Shown: in pieces, positions 1 to 13,603 of the stretch
How positions within the stretch are numbered: position 1 is the stretch's first letter
Layout of the letters: each line of letters starts with the position of its first letter
From: Enterococcus durans NBRC 100479 = LMG 10746
GTDB taxonomy: Bacteria > Bacillota > Bacilli > Lactobacillales > Enterococcaceae
Direction of reading: 5' to 3'
Assembly: GCF_001544215.1 (NCBI RefSeq)
Contig: NZ_BCQB01000001.1
Location: 62,001 to 126,000, forward strand
Length of the DNA: 64,000 nt
Made by a program: the position numbers and the translations under genes
The notes under the pieces: model-generated
Databases searched by the model: none
Seen by the model: only the letters and a program-made list of their open reading frames with translations
What the model was told of the DNA's origin: nothing

Positions 1-334
1 TTAAAACGATCCGCATACTGAAGCTGACTTTTTTCTTTGCTAATGCGAAAAAGAGAATAGGGATCATCATGAAACCCAATCCACCTATTTCAATCAGCAT
101 CATGATCAAAAGCTGGCCGGCACTATTCCAATGCTCTGCTGTATTTAGTGTGGTCAATCCTGTGACGCAGATTGCCGAAGTAGCCGTAAACAACGCATCC
201 AAAAAATTTGTTTGTTGCCCGTTTTGACTAAACATTGGCAAGGAGAGCAAGCCTCCTCCAATGAGTATCAAGACAAAAAATCCTGCCGCAATCAATTGTA
301 CGGGCGATATTTTTTTGTTCCTTTTCTTTTTCAT
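1..334 (-). CDS. ntpJ: NtpJ, KtrB/TrkH-family cation transporter (partial, N-terminal part)
   Basis: Only the first 111 codons lie in the window; the gene runs off the left edge. The start follows an AAAGGA ribosome site by about ten bases. After a basic N-terminus (MKKKRNKK) comes a hydrophobic helix, then a P-loop/selectivity-filter type segment (FTATSAICVTGLTT) typical of KtrB/TrkH subunits, and a second helix. In E. hirae ntpJ is the last gene of the Na+-ATPase operon and is associated with K+ uptake coupled to Na+. Position after ntpD supports the name. A 166-bp repeat separates it from ntpD, so it may be less tightly coupled to the pump genes. Confidence 0.9.
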   Translation of the reverse strand, partial: MKKKRNKKISPVQLIAAGFFVLILIGGGLLSLPMFSQNGQQTNFLDALFTATSAICVTGLTTLNTAEHWNSAGQLLIMMLIEIGGLGFMMIPILFFALAKKKVSFSMRIVL

Positions 335-376
335 GACAGACATTCCTTTTTTGTTTTCATTTACAAAAGTGAGCGC

Positions 377-542
377 GTGGGACAAAAGTAAGAAACACTT
401 TGGTCTCATTCTTTAAAAACGAATAAACGGTGGGAGCAGAAGCAACTCCTTCTTAAATAAGCTGAACTTCACAAAAATTTGAAAAGCAATTTTCGTGAAG
501 TTCTTCTTATTTCTCGGAGTTAAACACTTCTGCCCCAGCCTC
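377..542 (-). repeat. 166-bp interspersed repeat (unit C), inside the ntp operon
   Basis: A copy of the 166-bp unit also found at 21750-21915 and 55791-55956 and nested at 53086-53250. Its ends are imperfect inverted repeats (GTGGGACAAAAG at one side, CTTCTGCCCCAGCCTC at the other) and the middle holds two further inverted pairs (GGAGTTGCTTCTGC region and CTTATTT/AAATAAG). It lies exactly where ntpH is found in E. hirae. It is the only copy in the window located between two genes of one operon. Confidence 0.85.
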
Positions 543-602
543 TTTTTCGACTCTCTCAAGCTTTTGCAGCAAATTTTTCGTTTCGTCTAAAGAATCATTC
601 AC
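507..602 (-). pseudogene. possible ntpH remnant ending inside the repeat
   Basis: A 31-codon frame starting at GTG just after ntpD (VNDSLDETKNLLQKLERVEKEAG...) is charged and helix-like in its first 20 residues. Its last ten codons and the stop are supplied by the repeat unit. E. hirae has a small ntpH gene at this spot. I infer that this is what is left of ntpH after insertion of the repeat, or a chance frame; the ribosome site is weak. I cannot recall the NtpH sequence well enough to compare. Confidence 0.3.
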
Positions 603-621
603 TCAGACGGTCGCTTTTTGG

Positions 622-4413
<3,792 letters not shown>

Positions 4414-4433
4414 ATGATTATCTCCTTTTTCTA

Positions 4434-4745
4434 TTATAAGATATTTTGTCCAACTGCTTTTTCTACACTTTTTTGTATCTCAGCAATCCCGATTCCCAAA
4501 GATCCTTGATGATTTGGGATCAAGATGATTGCTGGTGTCAACTGTCCTTTATAGCGTTCGATCGTTTCAGGGATTTCCTTTGCGCACTGCTCCGTTAAAT
4601 AAATGACCCCGTATTCTTGTTTAGCCATCTCATCAACAGCGTGTCTGATCTCCTGCTTCGTAGCACTATTTCGAACATCGAATCCAAATAATTTGAATGG
4701 CAAGACAGAATCTTTATCGCCCACTACACCTATTTTATGCGTCAT
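4434..4745 (-). CDS. ntpG: V-type Na+-ATPase subunit F (NtpG)
   Basis: A 103-residue small alpha/beta subunit of the central stalk. The N-terminus ([24 protein letters not shown]) is the standard V-ATPase F-subunit opening, and the central strand [13 protein letters not shown] fits the Rossmann-like fold. It binds NtpD on the rotor. The start overlaps the end of ntpC by eleven bases. Confidence 0.94.
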   Translation of the reverse strand: MTHKIGVVGDKDSVLPFKLFGFDVRNSATKQEIRHAVDEMAKQEYGVIYLTEQCAKEIPETIERYKGQLTPAIILIPNHQGSLGIGIAEIQKSVEKAVGQNIL

Positions 4746-5721
4746 AGACTTGTCTCATCCTTTCTTTTAACTGTTCGATCGAAAAATGATTTCTTTTACC
4801 AATGATCAACAGTCGAAGATTCTTGCATTCTACTTCTTTCGCGTTCATAAAGGCCAATAGAGGTAAAGGTCCAAAAGCTTGGGTCTGAGCAATTTGATAA
4901 TAAGAACTTAAATAGTCATCTTTCAGTTGCTCTAACCTCACCAAATCGATCATCCCATCCTGTATTACCGGTTTTAATAACTCGCTATAATTTGTAGATT
5001 GTAAAAATTGAATATACGATTCGAGATCACTGTGCACAAAGGACAAGAAATTTTCCTTCGCAATCTCTCCTGAGCTAGAGATGACTGTGGTCATGAATCC
5101 AAGAGATTGTTGCTGTAGGATTCCTCTTGCCATAGTTGTAATATTCGTCAAATCAATGAAAGCGATGATTTCTTCTAGTAACTCCTGATAGCCAAGTTTT
5201 TCCCCTAATCTACGCTGTTCTGTCAGAAAACATCGATCATAAATGACATCGATTCCCTGCAAAACAGAAGAGGCATCAAAATATTCTCGCACTTCTTTGA
5301 TACAAGTCATCAGGTTACTTGGTAAGACAGACGATGCTTGTGTATGGATCGCATCTTTCACTTCCTCAAGTGTATAGAACCCATCATCAATGAACAGATG
5401 GTCTAAATCTTTTCCAGTCATCTCTGACTTCGTCAACACCTTCAAATTATGAAATGTATAACGCATCGTGTAGATCCAAACGATTTCTGGTTCTGGGGAA
5501 GACTCTTTCAACCATTTGAATAACTCGCTTCGTTCTTTTGCAAGATTATCTTCAAAATCATACTCAAATCCTTCGTGGATATAGGGACTGTAGATCGTGG
5601 TCTTTAAAATCTCTCCAAGGTCTTCGATTGAATCAACTTGAAGCATTCGGTCAAAGGTCTCTTTAGAGATCAATTCCAGTTCTCTGCCACGTATCAAGGG
5701 ATTCAATTCATGGTACTCCAT
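4735..5721 (-). CDS. ntpC: V-type Na+-ATPase subunit C (d-type, rotor cap)
   Basis: A 328-residue, almost all-helical protein of the V-ATPase C/d family (opening [21 protein letters not shown]). It sits on top of the NtpK rotor ring and receives the NtpD-NtpG shaft. Its length and place between ntpE and ntpG are as in E. hirae. There are no membrane segments, in keeping with a peripheral linker between V1 and Vo. Confidence 0.94.
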   Translation of the reverse strand: MEYHELNPLIRGRELELISKETFDRMLQVDSIEDLGEILKTTIYSPYIHEGFEYDFEDNLAKERSELFKWLKESSPEPEIVWIYTMRYTFHNLKVLTKSEMTGKDLDHLFIDDGFYTLEEVKDAIHTQASSVLPSNLMTCIKEVREYFDASSVLQGIDVIYDRCFLTEQRRLGEKLGYQELLEEIIAFIDLTNITTMARGILQQQSLGFMTTVISSSGEIAKENFLSFVHSDLESYIQFLQSTNYSELLKPVIQDGMIDLVRLEQLKDDYLSSYYQIAQTQAFGPLPLLAFMNAKEVECKNLRLLIIGKRNHFSIEQLKERMRQVYDA

Positions 5722-5734
5722 TCGTCATCCCTCC

Positions 5735-6319
5735 TTAATCAAATAATTGTTGAGCAATTTCGAAGCGCATCGTTTCTTCCACTTCTCTTATTAAATTACG
5801 GTACAAAAAGTTATACTGTACGCCTTGATCATCGATCAAAAAACCAGCTTGCTTTTCAATCACTTCTTCATCCAATACCAATTCAAAGGGAAGTTCATTA
5901 TTCCACTTATCGATCAATTCTAAAGAAACATGATCCACTGTTTTTTCGCCTAAAATCAAACGAACTTGTCCCGTCAAAGTCAATGTATGAAGCATTTCTG
6001 TCATCAAATCTATTTGCGCTTCTTTAGGTTGGCTTTCCAGTTGAGTAGTAGCTTCTGTAAATAACCGTTGTAAAAAATTTTGCTTCTCATTCAACGTCTG
6101 TTGTCGACTTTCTACTTGCTGTCTATTTCTCAATTGGCGGTAATTTCGCTCAATGCCTTCTAATTGCCTTGCTTTTTGTTTTTGAAAGTCATTTTCTAAT
6201 TTTAATCGCTTCGTTTCAAATTCTTGCTCGATTTCGTTTCGTTTCGTCGCTTCGAGAAGTGTTCGTTCTTCTTGCGCTGTTTTATTCATCTGCGTGATGA
6301 TTTTATCAATAGCATCCAC
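5735..6319 (-). CDS. ntpE: V-type Na+-ATPase subunit E (peripheral stalk)
   Basis: A 194-residue protein with a long N-terminal coiled coil rich in E, Q, R and K (about residues 10-95) and a globular C-terminal part ending near the motif FEIAQQLFD. This is the organisation of V-ATPase E subunits, which pair with NtpF to form the peripheral stalks that hold the A3B3 head against rotation. It lies between ntpK and ntpC, as expected. Confidence 0.93.
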   Translation of the reverse strand: MDAIDKIITQMNKTAQEERTLLEATKRNEIEQEFETKRLKLENDFQKQKARQLEGIERNYRQLRNRQQVESRQQTLNEKQNFLQRLFTEATTQLESQPKEAQIDLMTEMLHTLTLTGQVRLILGEKTVDHVSLELIDKWNNELPFELVLDEEVIEKQAGFLIDDQGVQYNFLYRNLIREVEETMRFEIAQQLFD

Positions 6320-6340
6320 TGGGCTTCCTCCTTATGAATC

Positions 6341-6829
<489 letters not shown>

Positions 6830-6835
6830 TTATAT

Positions 6836-8830
6836 CTATTTTTTCTTATGATTGATGTTGACGTATTTCTCCGCTGTTTTGAACGGTTTGAAGGCACGTC
6901 CGCCTCCACTATAAAATTTCCCAAAAAATTCAACGTATTGTAGTCTTGCACCATGGACATATGCACTTAAAAGTGTCAAAAACATATTAAGGGCATGAAG
7001 TGCAATGATCAGGATGATCCCCACACTAAAACGTGCAGCGGGTGGCATGAATGCCACTAACATATTGAACGCAGCACCGATGCTCCCTCCAGATATTCCT
7101 AAAGCCATCAAACGAGTGTAACTGACCAAATCTCCGATATATCCGGTCAAGCCATACAAGTTATAGGCACCCTTCGCCATCCCTTTGACTTTCGATGAAG
7201 ATTGAAAAATAGGAATGATCAGGATGCACAATGCGGAAAGAACTGCTAATCCGATTCCTAGGTAAACAAATGCTTGGTTCTTTAAGATCATCATGCCTAG
7301 CAAAACAAAGATGATCCCCATCAAAATCCCTTGCCAAGCAAAACCTTCATTGACCGCATCGATATACGCTTTACGTTTTATATTTTCCTTTGCTGCAATA
7401 AATAATCCAACTAGTATCTGGATCAAGCCAAAGATGACAGACAAGATCAAGATCGTATTGACATCGTTGGTCGTTGATAATATCGGAAACGGTAAATGGA
7501 TACCACCTATCTCTTTTGGCAGCTCGTTTCCGAAGAAGGAACTATAGATGAATCCCCAAATAATTGAAGGGACCGCTAAAATCTCAAAAAATTTAGCAAA
7601 TCGCTGCATACTACGAGGCAGTACGATGAATCTTTGGACAAGAAAAGCGCCTAGAAACATCAGTAATCCATACCCGATATCAGCCACCATCATCCCGAAA
7701 AAGACTAGATAAAATGGGGTCATCCATGGCGTAGGATCTACCTCTTCATACTTTGGCAAACTGTACATCTCCGTCAACATTTCAAATGGTGCTACGATTG
7801 GATGGTTTTTCAGTTTAGTTGGTACTTCTTCTGCTATTTCGTTCTCCGTTGGTTCTTCAAAACTGACATATACTTCTTCTGCCAAATGTTCTTGTTGCAA
7901 CAAATGGATAAAATCTTCTTTTTCTTCACTATCTATCCAACCTTGCACAATGATCAAGTATGGTGAGTGGACCAGTCGATTCGTGATTGCTACTCGCTCT
8001 GCTCTAGCCAAAAGGATTTCTTCTGTCCATTCAAATTCAACAATATAGCCACTGCAACTAGCAATTTCAGAAGCAAGCTTCTTTTGTTGCTTACTGATTT
8101 CAGTTAGTTGTTTCTTTACAACATTTAGCTGTTGGCGCGGACTATTTTCGTATTTATACTCTTCTTTGACGAACCCATAACGACTAGCGATATCATCTAC
8201 AGCTTGCATCTTGTTTTGCAAAACGATATAAGCAAAATAGACCGTTGTTTGTGTCGCGTTGACTTCCTCAAGATAGATATCTTGTATCTTTGCCAGTTCT
8301 TCTTTGAAGGCTTCGGCATTGGCTGCACTGACTGTTCCGATGACGAATGACGTAACCTGACTAAGAAAAGCAGAAGGTGTCGCATCAAGATTTTGCCAGT
8401 TATTCAACCATTCTTCTTCACTTTCTAACTGATCACGTTCATCTATCAATTGTTCCCATCGTTCTTTCAGTGAGAGTACTTCATTTAATTTCCTTTGAAA
8501 CGCCTCTTCAGAGTAATCTCTTTCCAATTCTTGTAAAGAGAGTTCCCGTCTTTTTAGATGTCTTTTTTTCTGTCCTTTTTCTCCGTGATGTTCAATAAAT
8601 TGAATCGCTGTTCTTATTTCTGATAGTTCACTTGTCAAAACGGCTGCTTTAGATTCTTTGTCGATCGTAGCAGTTTCAGGGAAATATTTTTCTACCCATT
8701 CATTATTCTCAGATTCTTGAAAAAGGTCACGAATTTCAACAGCATGCATTCCTTGAACAACTTGCAGGATCTGCCCTTGATTTTTCTTATCTGAAATGAG
8801 AGTCACTTTTTCCATCTTAGTGACGGCCAT
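6836..8830 (-). CDS. ntpI: V-type Na+-ATPase subunit I (a subunit, stator channel)
   Basis: A 664-residue protein with a cytoplasmic N-terminal half (about 1-330, including a coiled coil near 70-120 and 230-260) and a membrane C-terminal half with seven or so helices. The motif [15 protein letters not shown] carries the essential arginine that faces the NtpK glutamate. It forms the Na+ half-channels. It overlaps ntpF by 14 bases at its start. Length is normal for the family. Confidence 0.96.
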   Translation of the reverse strand: MAVTKMEKVTLISDKKNQGQILQVVQGMHAVEIRDLFQESENNEWVEKYFPETATIDKESKAAVLTSELSEIRTAIQFIEHHGEKGQKKRHLKRRELSLQELERDYSEEAFQRKLNEVLSLKERWEQLIDERDQLESEEEWLNNWQNLDATPSAFLSQVTSFVIGTVSAANAEAFKEELAKIQDIYLEEVNATQTTVYFAYIVLQNKMQAVDDIASRYGFVKEEYKYENSPRQQLNVVKKQLTEISKQQKKLASEIASCSGYIVEFEWTEEILLARAERVAITNRLVHSPYLIIVQGWIDSEEKEDFIHLLQQEHLAEEVYVSFEEPTENEIAEEVPTKLKNHPIVAPFEMLTEMYSLPKYEEVDPTPWMTPFYLVFFGMMVADIGYGLLMFLGAFLVQRFIVLPRSMQRFAKFFEILAVPSIIWGFIYSSFFGNELPKEIGGIHLPFPILSTTNDVNTILILSVIFGLIQILVGLFIAAKENIKRKAYIDAVNEGFAWQGILMGIIFVLLGMMILKNQAFVYLGIGLAVLSALCILIIPIFQSSSKVKGMAKGAYNLYGLTGYIGDLVSYTRLMALGISGGSIGAAFNMLVAFMPPAARFSVGIILIIALHALNMFLTLLSAYVHGARLQYVEFFGKFYSGGGRAFKPFKTAEKYVNINHKKK

Positions 8831-9140
8831 ATGTCTGTATCACCCTTTCGATAATCGCCGAGATTGCTTGTTCTTGATGTGTCTGATATTGCTCAAGCAA
8901 GCGTTCCTGAAGTTCTTTTTCAGTTGCCTTCAACTGCTCTTTTTGTTCTGCAGTTTGTTTTTCTTCCAAACTGATTTTCTCCTCGATCAACTGCGCTAAC
9001 TGTTGCCGATGTTTTTCTTCTATTGCTGCTAATTCTTTTTCTTTTGACTCAGAATAATTATTTAATTCTTCGTTCAACTTGACCAACGATTGTTGATTTT
9101 TTTGTTCCGCTTCTTTTATCTTCTCTAGAGCCTCTAGCAA
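8817..9140 (-). CDS. ntpF: V-type Na+-ATPase subunit G/H (NtpF, peripheral stalk)
   Basis: A 107-residue protein that is almost wholly coiled coil (E, K, Q, L rich), matching the G-type partner of NtpE in the peripheral stalk. The start codon is TTG: AAAGGATG lies about eight bases before it and an in-frame stop lies two codons upstream, so no earlier start is possible. It is the first gene of the operon, which fits E. hirae. Translation from a TTG may keep its level below that of later genes. Confidence 0.85.
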   Translation of the reverse strand: MLEALEKIKEAEQKNQQSLVKLNEELNNYSESKEKELAAIEEKHRQQLAQLIEEKISLEEKQTAEQKEQLKATEKELQERLLEQYQTHQEQAISAIIERVIQTYGRH

Positions 9141-9312
9141 AATTCACACATCCTTTCTGTTAAAAAAAAGGGCACATGCTTTCTTTTTCATTGAAAGTAT
9201 GTACCCTTTTAAGATAACTGTTTAAAATCAGGCACTTTCAAAAAACGTTCTTCTCACCCCTTGAAGAACTAGATCCTTGAAGCTTGCGCCCAACCTTTTT
9301 TATTCGTACTTT
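9138..9312 (-). promoter_or_regulatory. structured leader of the ntp operon, candidate cation-sensing attenuator
   Basis: Between the promoter and ntpF lies a leader of about 170 bases. It contains a hairpin at 9247-9269 (GTTCTTC paired with GAAGAAC, nine-base loop holding GGGG), conserved-looking purine stretches upstream (GGTTGGGCGCAAGCTTCAAGG), and then a complete terminator at 9162-9210. A terminator before the first gene of a Na+-pump operon points to control by attenuation. Na+-binding riboswitches (former DUF1646 motif) have been reported upstream of sodium-transport genes; whether this leader matches that consensus I could not test. Confidence 0.6.
9162..9210 (-). terminator. leader terminator upstream of ntpF
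   Basis: Stem of about 18 pairs (AAAAGGGTACATACTTTC against GAAAGCATGTGCCCTTTT, one G-U and one A-C), nine-base loop, then at least eight T on the minus strand. It lies between promoter and ntpF, so the operon can only be expressed if it is read through. Confidence 0.85.
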
Positions 9313-9318
9313 AATTAA

Positions 9319-9346
9319 AGTATAACAAAATATGAATAGAATTCAA
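9319..9346 (-). promoter_or_regulatory. ntp operon promoter
   Basis: Minus-strand -35 TTGAAT (9341-9346), 16-base spacer, -10 TATACT (9319-9324). It is the only good promoter match between ntpF and the divergent gene at 9493. Confidence 0.7.
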
Positions 9347-9492
9347 CAGCGTTCTCTCATTCTCTTTGTAAAAAATTATTTTTCCAAAGGGACGAACGAT
9401 AAAATAAGTTTTTTCTTCATATATACAAAGTGTTTTAAAAATTTTTAAATTACTGATAGAATATGTCTAATTTATTATTGGGAGGAATTATT

Positions 9493-10206
9493 ATGTCACC
9501 TATCATTGGAATTGCCGGTAATCAGTTGATCAGAGCAACTGATACCTTTCAGGGAAACCAAGTAACCTATACCCCTCAAGGATTTGTCAACGCAGTCCAG
9601 CAGGCTGGCGGACTGCCTATGATCTTGCCGATCTCTGAACCTAGCAGTGCGTCTTCTTACATCCAGAAGATCGACAAGCTGATCCTTGCAGGCGGTCAAG
9701 ATGTTTCACCTCAACTTTATCATGAAGCTCCGCATCCTAAACTGATGGAAACGAATCTACAAAGAGATCATTTTGAAGAAGCATTGATCAAAGAAGCACT
9801 AAAACAAAAGAAACCGATCCTCGCAGTTTGTCGTGGCATGCAACTTTTGAATGTTGCCCTTGGAGGAAGCTTATACCAAGACCTATCTCTATATTCCGAC
9901 TGATCTATTAAACACGATCAATTTCCGACTGAGCCACAATTTGCCACTCATGAAGTCACTATTCTTACGGATACGACATTAAATAAATTTCTTCCTACAT
10001 CGTATTTTGTAAATTCGTACCATCATCAAGCAGTAAAAGAATTGGCCCCTGATCTAAAAGCTACTGCTCTTTCACCGGATGGCCTGATTGAAGGCGTGGA
10101 AAGTACGGAACTAAAACTATTAGGTGTCCAATGGCATCCAGAGCTTACTCACCGCACAAATCCACTTGATCAGCAGCTATTCACCTATTTTGTGCAAGAA
10201 TATTAA
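9493..10206 (+). pseudogene. peptidase C26 / gamma-glutamyl-gamma-aminobutyrate hydrolase-like gene, interrupted by a stop
   Basis: A class I glutamine-amidotransferase-like hydrolase (PuuD/YvdE type). The GGAGG site at 9481 sets the start at MSPIIGIAGN. The nucleophile is Cys113 in VCRGMQLLN. Codon 137 is TGA (9901-9903), after which the same frame continues with 100 sensible codons (SIKHDQFPTEPQFATHE...) and the catalytic His-Glu pair in QWHPEL, ending with a TAA at 10206. The full product would be 237 residues, the normal size. Because the stop separates the nucleophile from its His-Glu partners, the truncated protein should be inactive. CGA to TGA would be a one-base change; sequencing error is possible. 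Confidence 0.9.
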
Positions 10207-10215
10207 TGCAATATG

Positions 10216-10260
10216 ATACGCAGATCACTTGAATCTATCAGTCTTCCGCGTATTTTTTTA
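10216..10260 (+). terminator. terminator after the C26 hydrolase gene
   Basis: ATACGC and GCGTAT arms with partial inner pairing, followed by seven T on the plus strand; it overlaps the last codon of the convergent fbp. Confidence 0.5.
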
Positions 10261-12159
10261 TTGTTTGCGTTGATAAGCCAATAAACGTTTCAATTGGTTG
10301 ACTTGTTGTTGCAACTCTATTCCTTTGGATGTGTCTCGGTTAAATTTTCTAGGTAGTTGTTGATCGATCACTTTCTTGACATCTGCTTGATTACTCGTCT
10401 TTTTTAATTGCTGTTCAATACCAAGGGAGGGGTAATGGGTAACAATTTGAAAACCATAAGAGTTACACAATAGCGAATAACCAGCGATCCCAGTCGTTTT
10501 TTGATACGCCTTCGATAGTCCACCATCAATCACAAAGACGGTACCATTGGCTCTGATCGGTGATTCTCCTTTTTTGACTTTGACCGGAGTATGACCGTTG
10601 ATGATGACTGATCCATTTTCTTCTACACCAAATTCTTTAAGAACTTTCTTGCTGAACCATTCCTCGTTTCTTAAAGTATAATAAGGATTTCTTTTCTCTA
10701 TATGAGTTTCCTTTTCGGTTAGAAAATAACGTTCAAATGTTGCCATCTTACTTTTCCCAAAGAGCGGCGAAAATGGTCCGATCTGAGCATACCAAATCAA
10801 ATCTGTTGCCAGATCATCTTTTACAGTAATCTTTTTCGCACTAGTTCGGATTTGCTTTTCAAAGAAATCCAATAATTTTTTACCAGAATAACTTTTATTT
10901 TCTAAAGAAAATGACAGGAAGCCACCTTCTTGGTCGATCGGTATACATCCATGAAACAAAAGATGCTGATTATATGTCAGATACATTGCTCCTTTGGTCA
11001 ACAAAAATTCCATATGCTTCTTCATTCTCAAAGAATGTTGAAATGAGTACATCAAGCTATCGATCACTTGTCTTTCTTCTGGCAACAATTGATTCGGATT
11101 CTTTGGATCAATCGTTTGAAAGCAAGCGCCATTGATCGTATGAACCGTTCCATCTAACTTGATCGTGTTGTGAGAATAATCGATTTGAGTCAATAAATCT
11201 CGTTGGGCCATCTCAAACTCTGGTCGTCGTTCCAATATTTGTGACTCCACTTTAAATTGCATGATTGCAAGTGCTTGATGGATCTTCTCCATTTCTTTTC
11301 GTTCTCTTGTTGTTAACTCCTCATGATTTTTTGGTGTAAACAGAGGATTTTCATCATAATTATCATTTGAAAAAGAAGCTAGAATACGAAAGTTCAAGCC
11401 ATATTCTTTCTCCAAATCAAATAAATAGTTGTACCGAGCGGCAATCCTTAACAGTGTCAATAAGCAGGCTTCCGAACCGCAATAAGCGCCAAGCCATAAA
11501 AGATCGTGGTTTCCCCATTGGATATCGATAGATGAGAATTTCATCAGTCGATCCATTACTTTTGCAGCTTGGGTACCTCGATCAAAGATATCCCCAACAA
11601 TATGGACATGATCAATGACCATTGTTTGGATCGTCTGCGCCAATTTTTTCAAAAAACGCTGTTCTTCACCCATCAACGTCAATTGATCAATGATTTTTTT
11701 GACATACTCTTTTTTGCCGGCAACTCGGTCGTCGATATACAATAATTCCTCAATGATGTAACTATACTCTTTAGGCAGTCCTTTTCGAACTTTTGAACGT
11801 GTATACTTTACAGAAGTAAAACGTAACAATTCGATCAATTGATGGATCAGCTGTGATTTGTCTTGCTTTTCGTACCATTCAGTTGTGACAGCATATTCTG
11901 GATAAGCAACAAAGATCGTCAGTTGTTTGATGTCTTCTTCATCCAAAGAGTCATGAAACAACTCTTTGATTTTTTCTTTTAAATTTCCTGAACCAATACG
12001 CAAAATATGATCGAACGCTGGAAATTCTCCATGGATATCACTTAAAAACAGCTCTGTCCCTTTCGGAAGCTGCAAGATTGCCTCCAGATTAATGATCTCT
12101 GTGATCACATCTTCCATTGTAGGGAATTTTTCTGACAATAACTCTAAATATTGATCCAT
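10258..12159 (-). CDS. fbp: fructose-1,6-bisphosphatase class 3
   Basis: A 633-residue enzyme of the Firmicutes-type FBPase (class III), which hydrolyses fructose 1,6-bisphosphate in gluconeogenesis. The calcineurin-like metal motifs are visible: FLSDIHGEFPAFDH (near 40), HIVGDIFDRG (near 190) and WGNHDLLWLG (near 215), with INGHTPVKVKKGE late in the protein. Length is usual for the family. It is transcribed alone, convergent with the broken C26 gene and behind its own strong promoter. Confidence 0.96.
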   Translation of the reverse strand: MDQYLELLSEKFPTMEDVITEIINLEAILQLPKGTELFLSDIHGEFPAFDHILRIGSGNLKEKIKELFHDSLDEEDIKQLTIFVAYPEYAVTTEWYEKQDKSQLIHQLIELLRFTSVKYTRSKVRKGLPKEYSYIIEELLYIDDRVAGKKEYVKKIIDQLTLMGEEQRFLKKLAQTIQTMVIDHVHIVGDIFDRGTQAAKVMDRLMKFSSIDIQWGNHDLLWLGAYCGSEACLLTLLRIAARYNYLFDLEKEYGLNFRILASFSNDNYDENPLFTPKNHEELTTRERKEMEKIHQALAIMQFKVESQILERRPEFEMAQRDLLTQIDYSHNTIKLDGTVHTINGACFQTIDPKNPNQLLPEERQVIDSLMYSFQHSLRMKKHMEFLLTKGAMYLTYNQHLLFHGCIPIDQEGGFLSFSLENKSYSGKKLLDFFEKQIRTSAKKITVKDDLATDLIWYAQIGPFSPLFGKSKMATFERYFLTEKETHIEKRNPYYTLRNEEWFSKKVLKEFGVEENGSVIINGHTPVKVKKGESPIRANGTVFVIDGGLSKAYQKTTGIAGYSLLCNSYGFQIVTHYPSLGIEQQLKKTSNQADVKKVIDQQLPRKFNRDTSKGIELQQQVNQLKRLLAYQRKQ

Positions 12160-12188
12160 TCTAAGACCTCCAGATTGGTATACTTAAA

Positions 12189-12217
12189 ATTATAGTGAAT
12201 ATAAGCGCTTTTTTCAA
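12189..12217 (-). promoter_or_regulatory. fbp promoter
   Basis: Minus-strand TTGAAA (12212-12217), 17-base spacer, TATAAT (12189-12194): a near-consensus sigma-A promoter about 30 bases before the fbp start. Confidence 0.85.
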
Positions 12218-12265
12218 CATTAAAATCTTAATTCACTTCGGATCAAAAAAATATTGGTCTATCTA

Positions 12266-12315
12266 TAAAAAGAAACACGTTCACTAAGAAAACTCCTCTT
12301 AATGAACGTGTTTCT
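12266..12315 (-). terminator. terminator of the YhaQP-like ABC operon
   Basis: Perfect 13-base arms AGAAACACGTTCA / TGAACGTGTTTCT around a 19-base loop, with a T run on the minus strand, 16 bases after the permease stop. Confidence 0.85.
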
Positions 12316-12331
12316 TCATCTTCGTTTTGTG

Positions 12332-13603
12332 TTAGGCTTTTTTGCGTTCATTTCTCATGATCGATATCGATTGTTTCAATGAACTCCATAGTCCACCCTC
12401 GCTATAAACAAGCACATTGGATTTGTACATATTTGCAGAAAGAAACATTAAAACAAAAGTGACTACGATCAATATGACAAGTGAGACCATCGCTCCACTC
12501 GCATCGACCGTTTCATTCGCTAAACGAACAGGCATGATGTAAGAAGAAAGGAATGGAATATAAGAGGTGATACGAATGACGATATTATTAGGATCAGACG
12601 CACCTAAGATCAGACCTAACATATATCCACCTAGCGATAAATAGGTGACAGGTAAAATCGCCTTTGCTGTATCTTCTGCTTTATTCACTAATGATCCGCA
12701 TAGTGCTGCTAGAACAGCGAATATCAAGATACCAAAAAACATGAATAGCAATGAATACCATAGGAATGGTCCAAAAATGCTATCTAAAGAAATCCCATCT
12801 AAAGCATTTTTCACGATATCCATATTTTTGAATTGATTAAATCCGACGCCAAAAATCACGCCATATAATGCCATTTGTGTCACAGCAACAAGCAAAACGC
12901 CTGTCAATTTGCCATAGAAATGTTTTTGAGCCGTTGTACTAGATAAGATCACTTCCATGATACGCGTACCCTTTTCAGAAGCAATCTCCTGTGCAATGAT
13001 TTGTGCATACGTCAAGATAATGATGAACAAGATGATCGTTGCGACATAGCTAACTACATATTGTACATCAGAATTGTCTTCTCCCACAGTCATCTTTCCT
13101 TGATCGTTGAAACTGACTTTTTGGCGGGAAAAACTTGCTGGCTGACTAAGACTTGCTACTTCTTCTGGCGAAACGCCCAGCGTACTTGCTCTAAGCATCG
13201 ATTGCACACCCGTCAGTTGTTGTTGGATAAGTAACTGCGTACTTTGACCTAATGAATTTTCGCTATAGAGTTTCCCTTTGACTTCCTCGTTAGCTACCGA
13301 AACGGTCATATAGGCATCGATTTTTTCATCTGCCAATTCTTTTTGTGCCTTTTTTGTCGAATCGATTGCTTTAAACTCAAAATCATCTGTTTTCACTTGA
13401 CCTAGTTGTTGTGTCACCTGCGGATCATCTGATAGGACCCCAATTTTATTGACCTCACTATTTTGTTGCGCAAAATTCCCTGCAACGTAAATGACCCCCA
13501 TCATAATAAATGGCACTAAGATCATGATCAGAAAAGAAATAGATTTGATATTTTTTAAATAGACATCTTTTGTAATGATCCAAAATTTACGCATCCATCT
13601 CAC
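12332..13603 (-). CDS. ABC-2 type exporter permease (YhaP/NatB-like)
   Basis: A 423-residue membrane protein: one N-terminal helix (about 22-42), a large extracytoplasmic domain (about 45-180), then five or six helices. The segment IAQEIASEKGTRIMEVILSSTTAQKHFYGKLTGVLLV is the conserved cytoplasmic loop of NatB/YhaP permeases. It overlaps the ATPase gene by 17 bases and must work with it. B. subtilis YhaP (419 aa) and YhaQ (298 aa) have matching sizes. The substrate is unknown; related systems export Na+ or protect against peptides. Confidence 0.85.
   Translation of the reverse strand: MRWMRKFWIITKDVYLKNIKSISFLIMILVPFIMMGVIYVAGNFAQQNSEVNKIGVLSDDPQVTQQLGQVKTDDFEFKAIDSTKKAQKELADEKIDAYMTVSVANEEVKGKLYSENSLGQSTQLLIQQQLTGVQSMLRASTLGVSPEEVASLSQPASFSRQKVSFNDQGKMTVGEDNSDVQYVVSYVATIILFIIILTYAQIIAQEIASEKGTRIMEVILSSTTAQKHFYGKLTGVLLVAVTQMALYGVIFGVGFNQFKNMDIVKNALDGISLDSIFGPFLWYSLLFMFFGILIFAVLAALCGSLVNKAEDTAKAILPVTYLSLGGYMLGLILGASDPNNIVIRITSYIPFLSSYIMPVRLANETVDASGAMVSLVILIVVTFVLMFLSANMYKSNVLVYSEGGLWSSLKQSISIMRNERKKA

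Noticed and set aside
9463-9492. Upstream ATG as start of the C26 hydrolase
   Set aside because: The GGAGG site lies between it and the second ATG, so translation should begin at 9493.
12200-12220. cre site in the fbp promoter (AAGCGCTT)
   Set aside because: The spacing of the consensus positions does not fit; the sequence is explained by the -35 and spacer.
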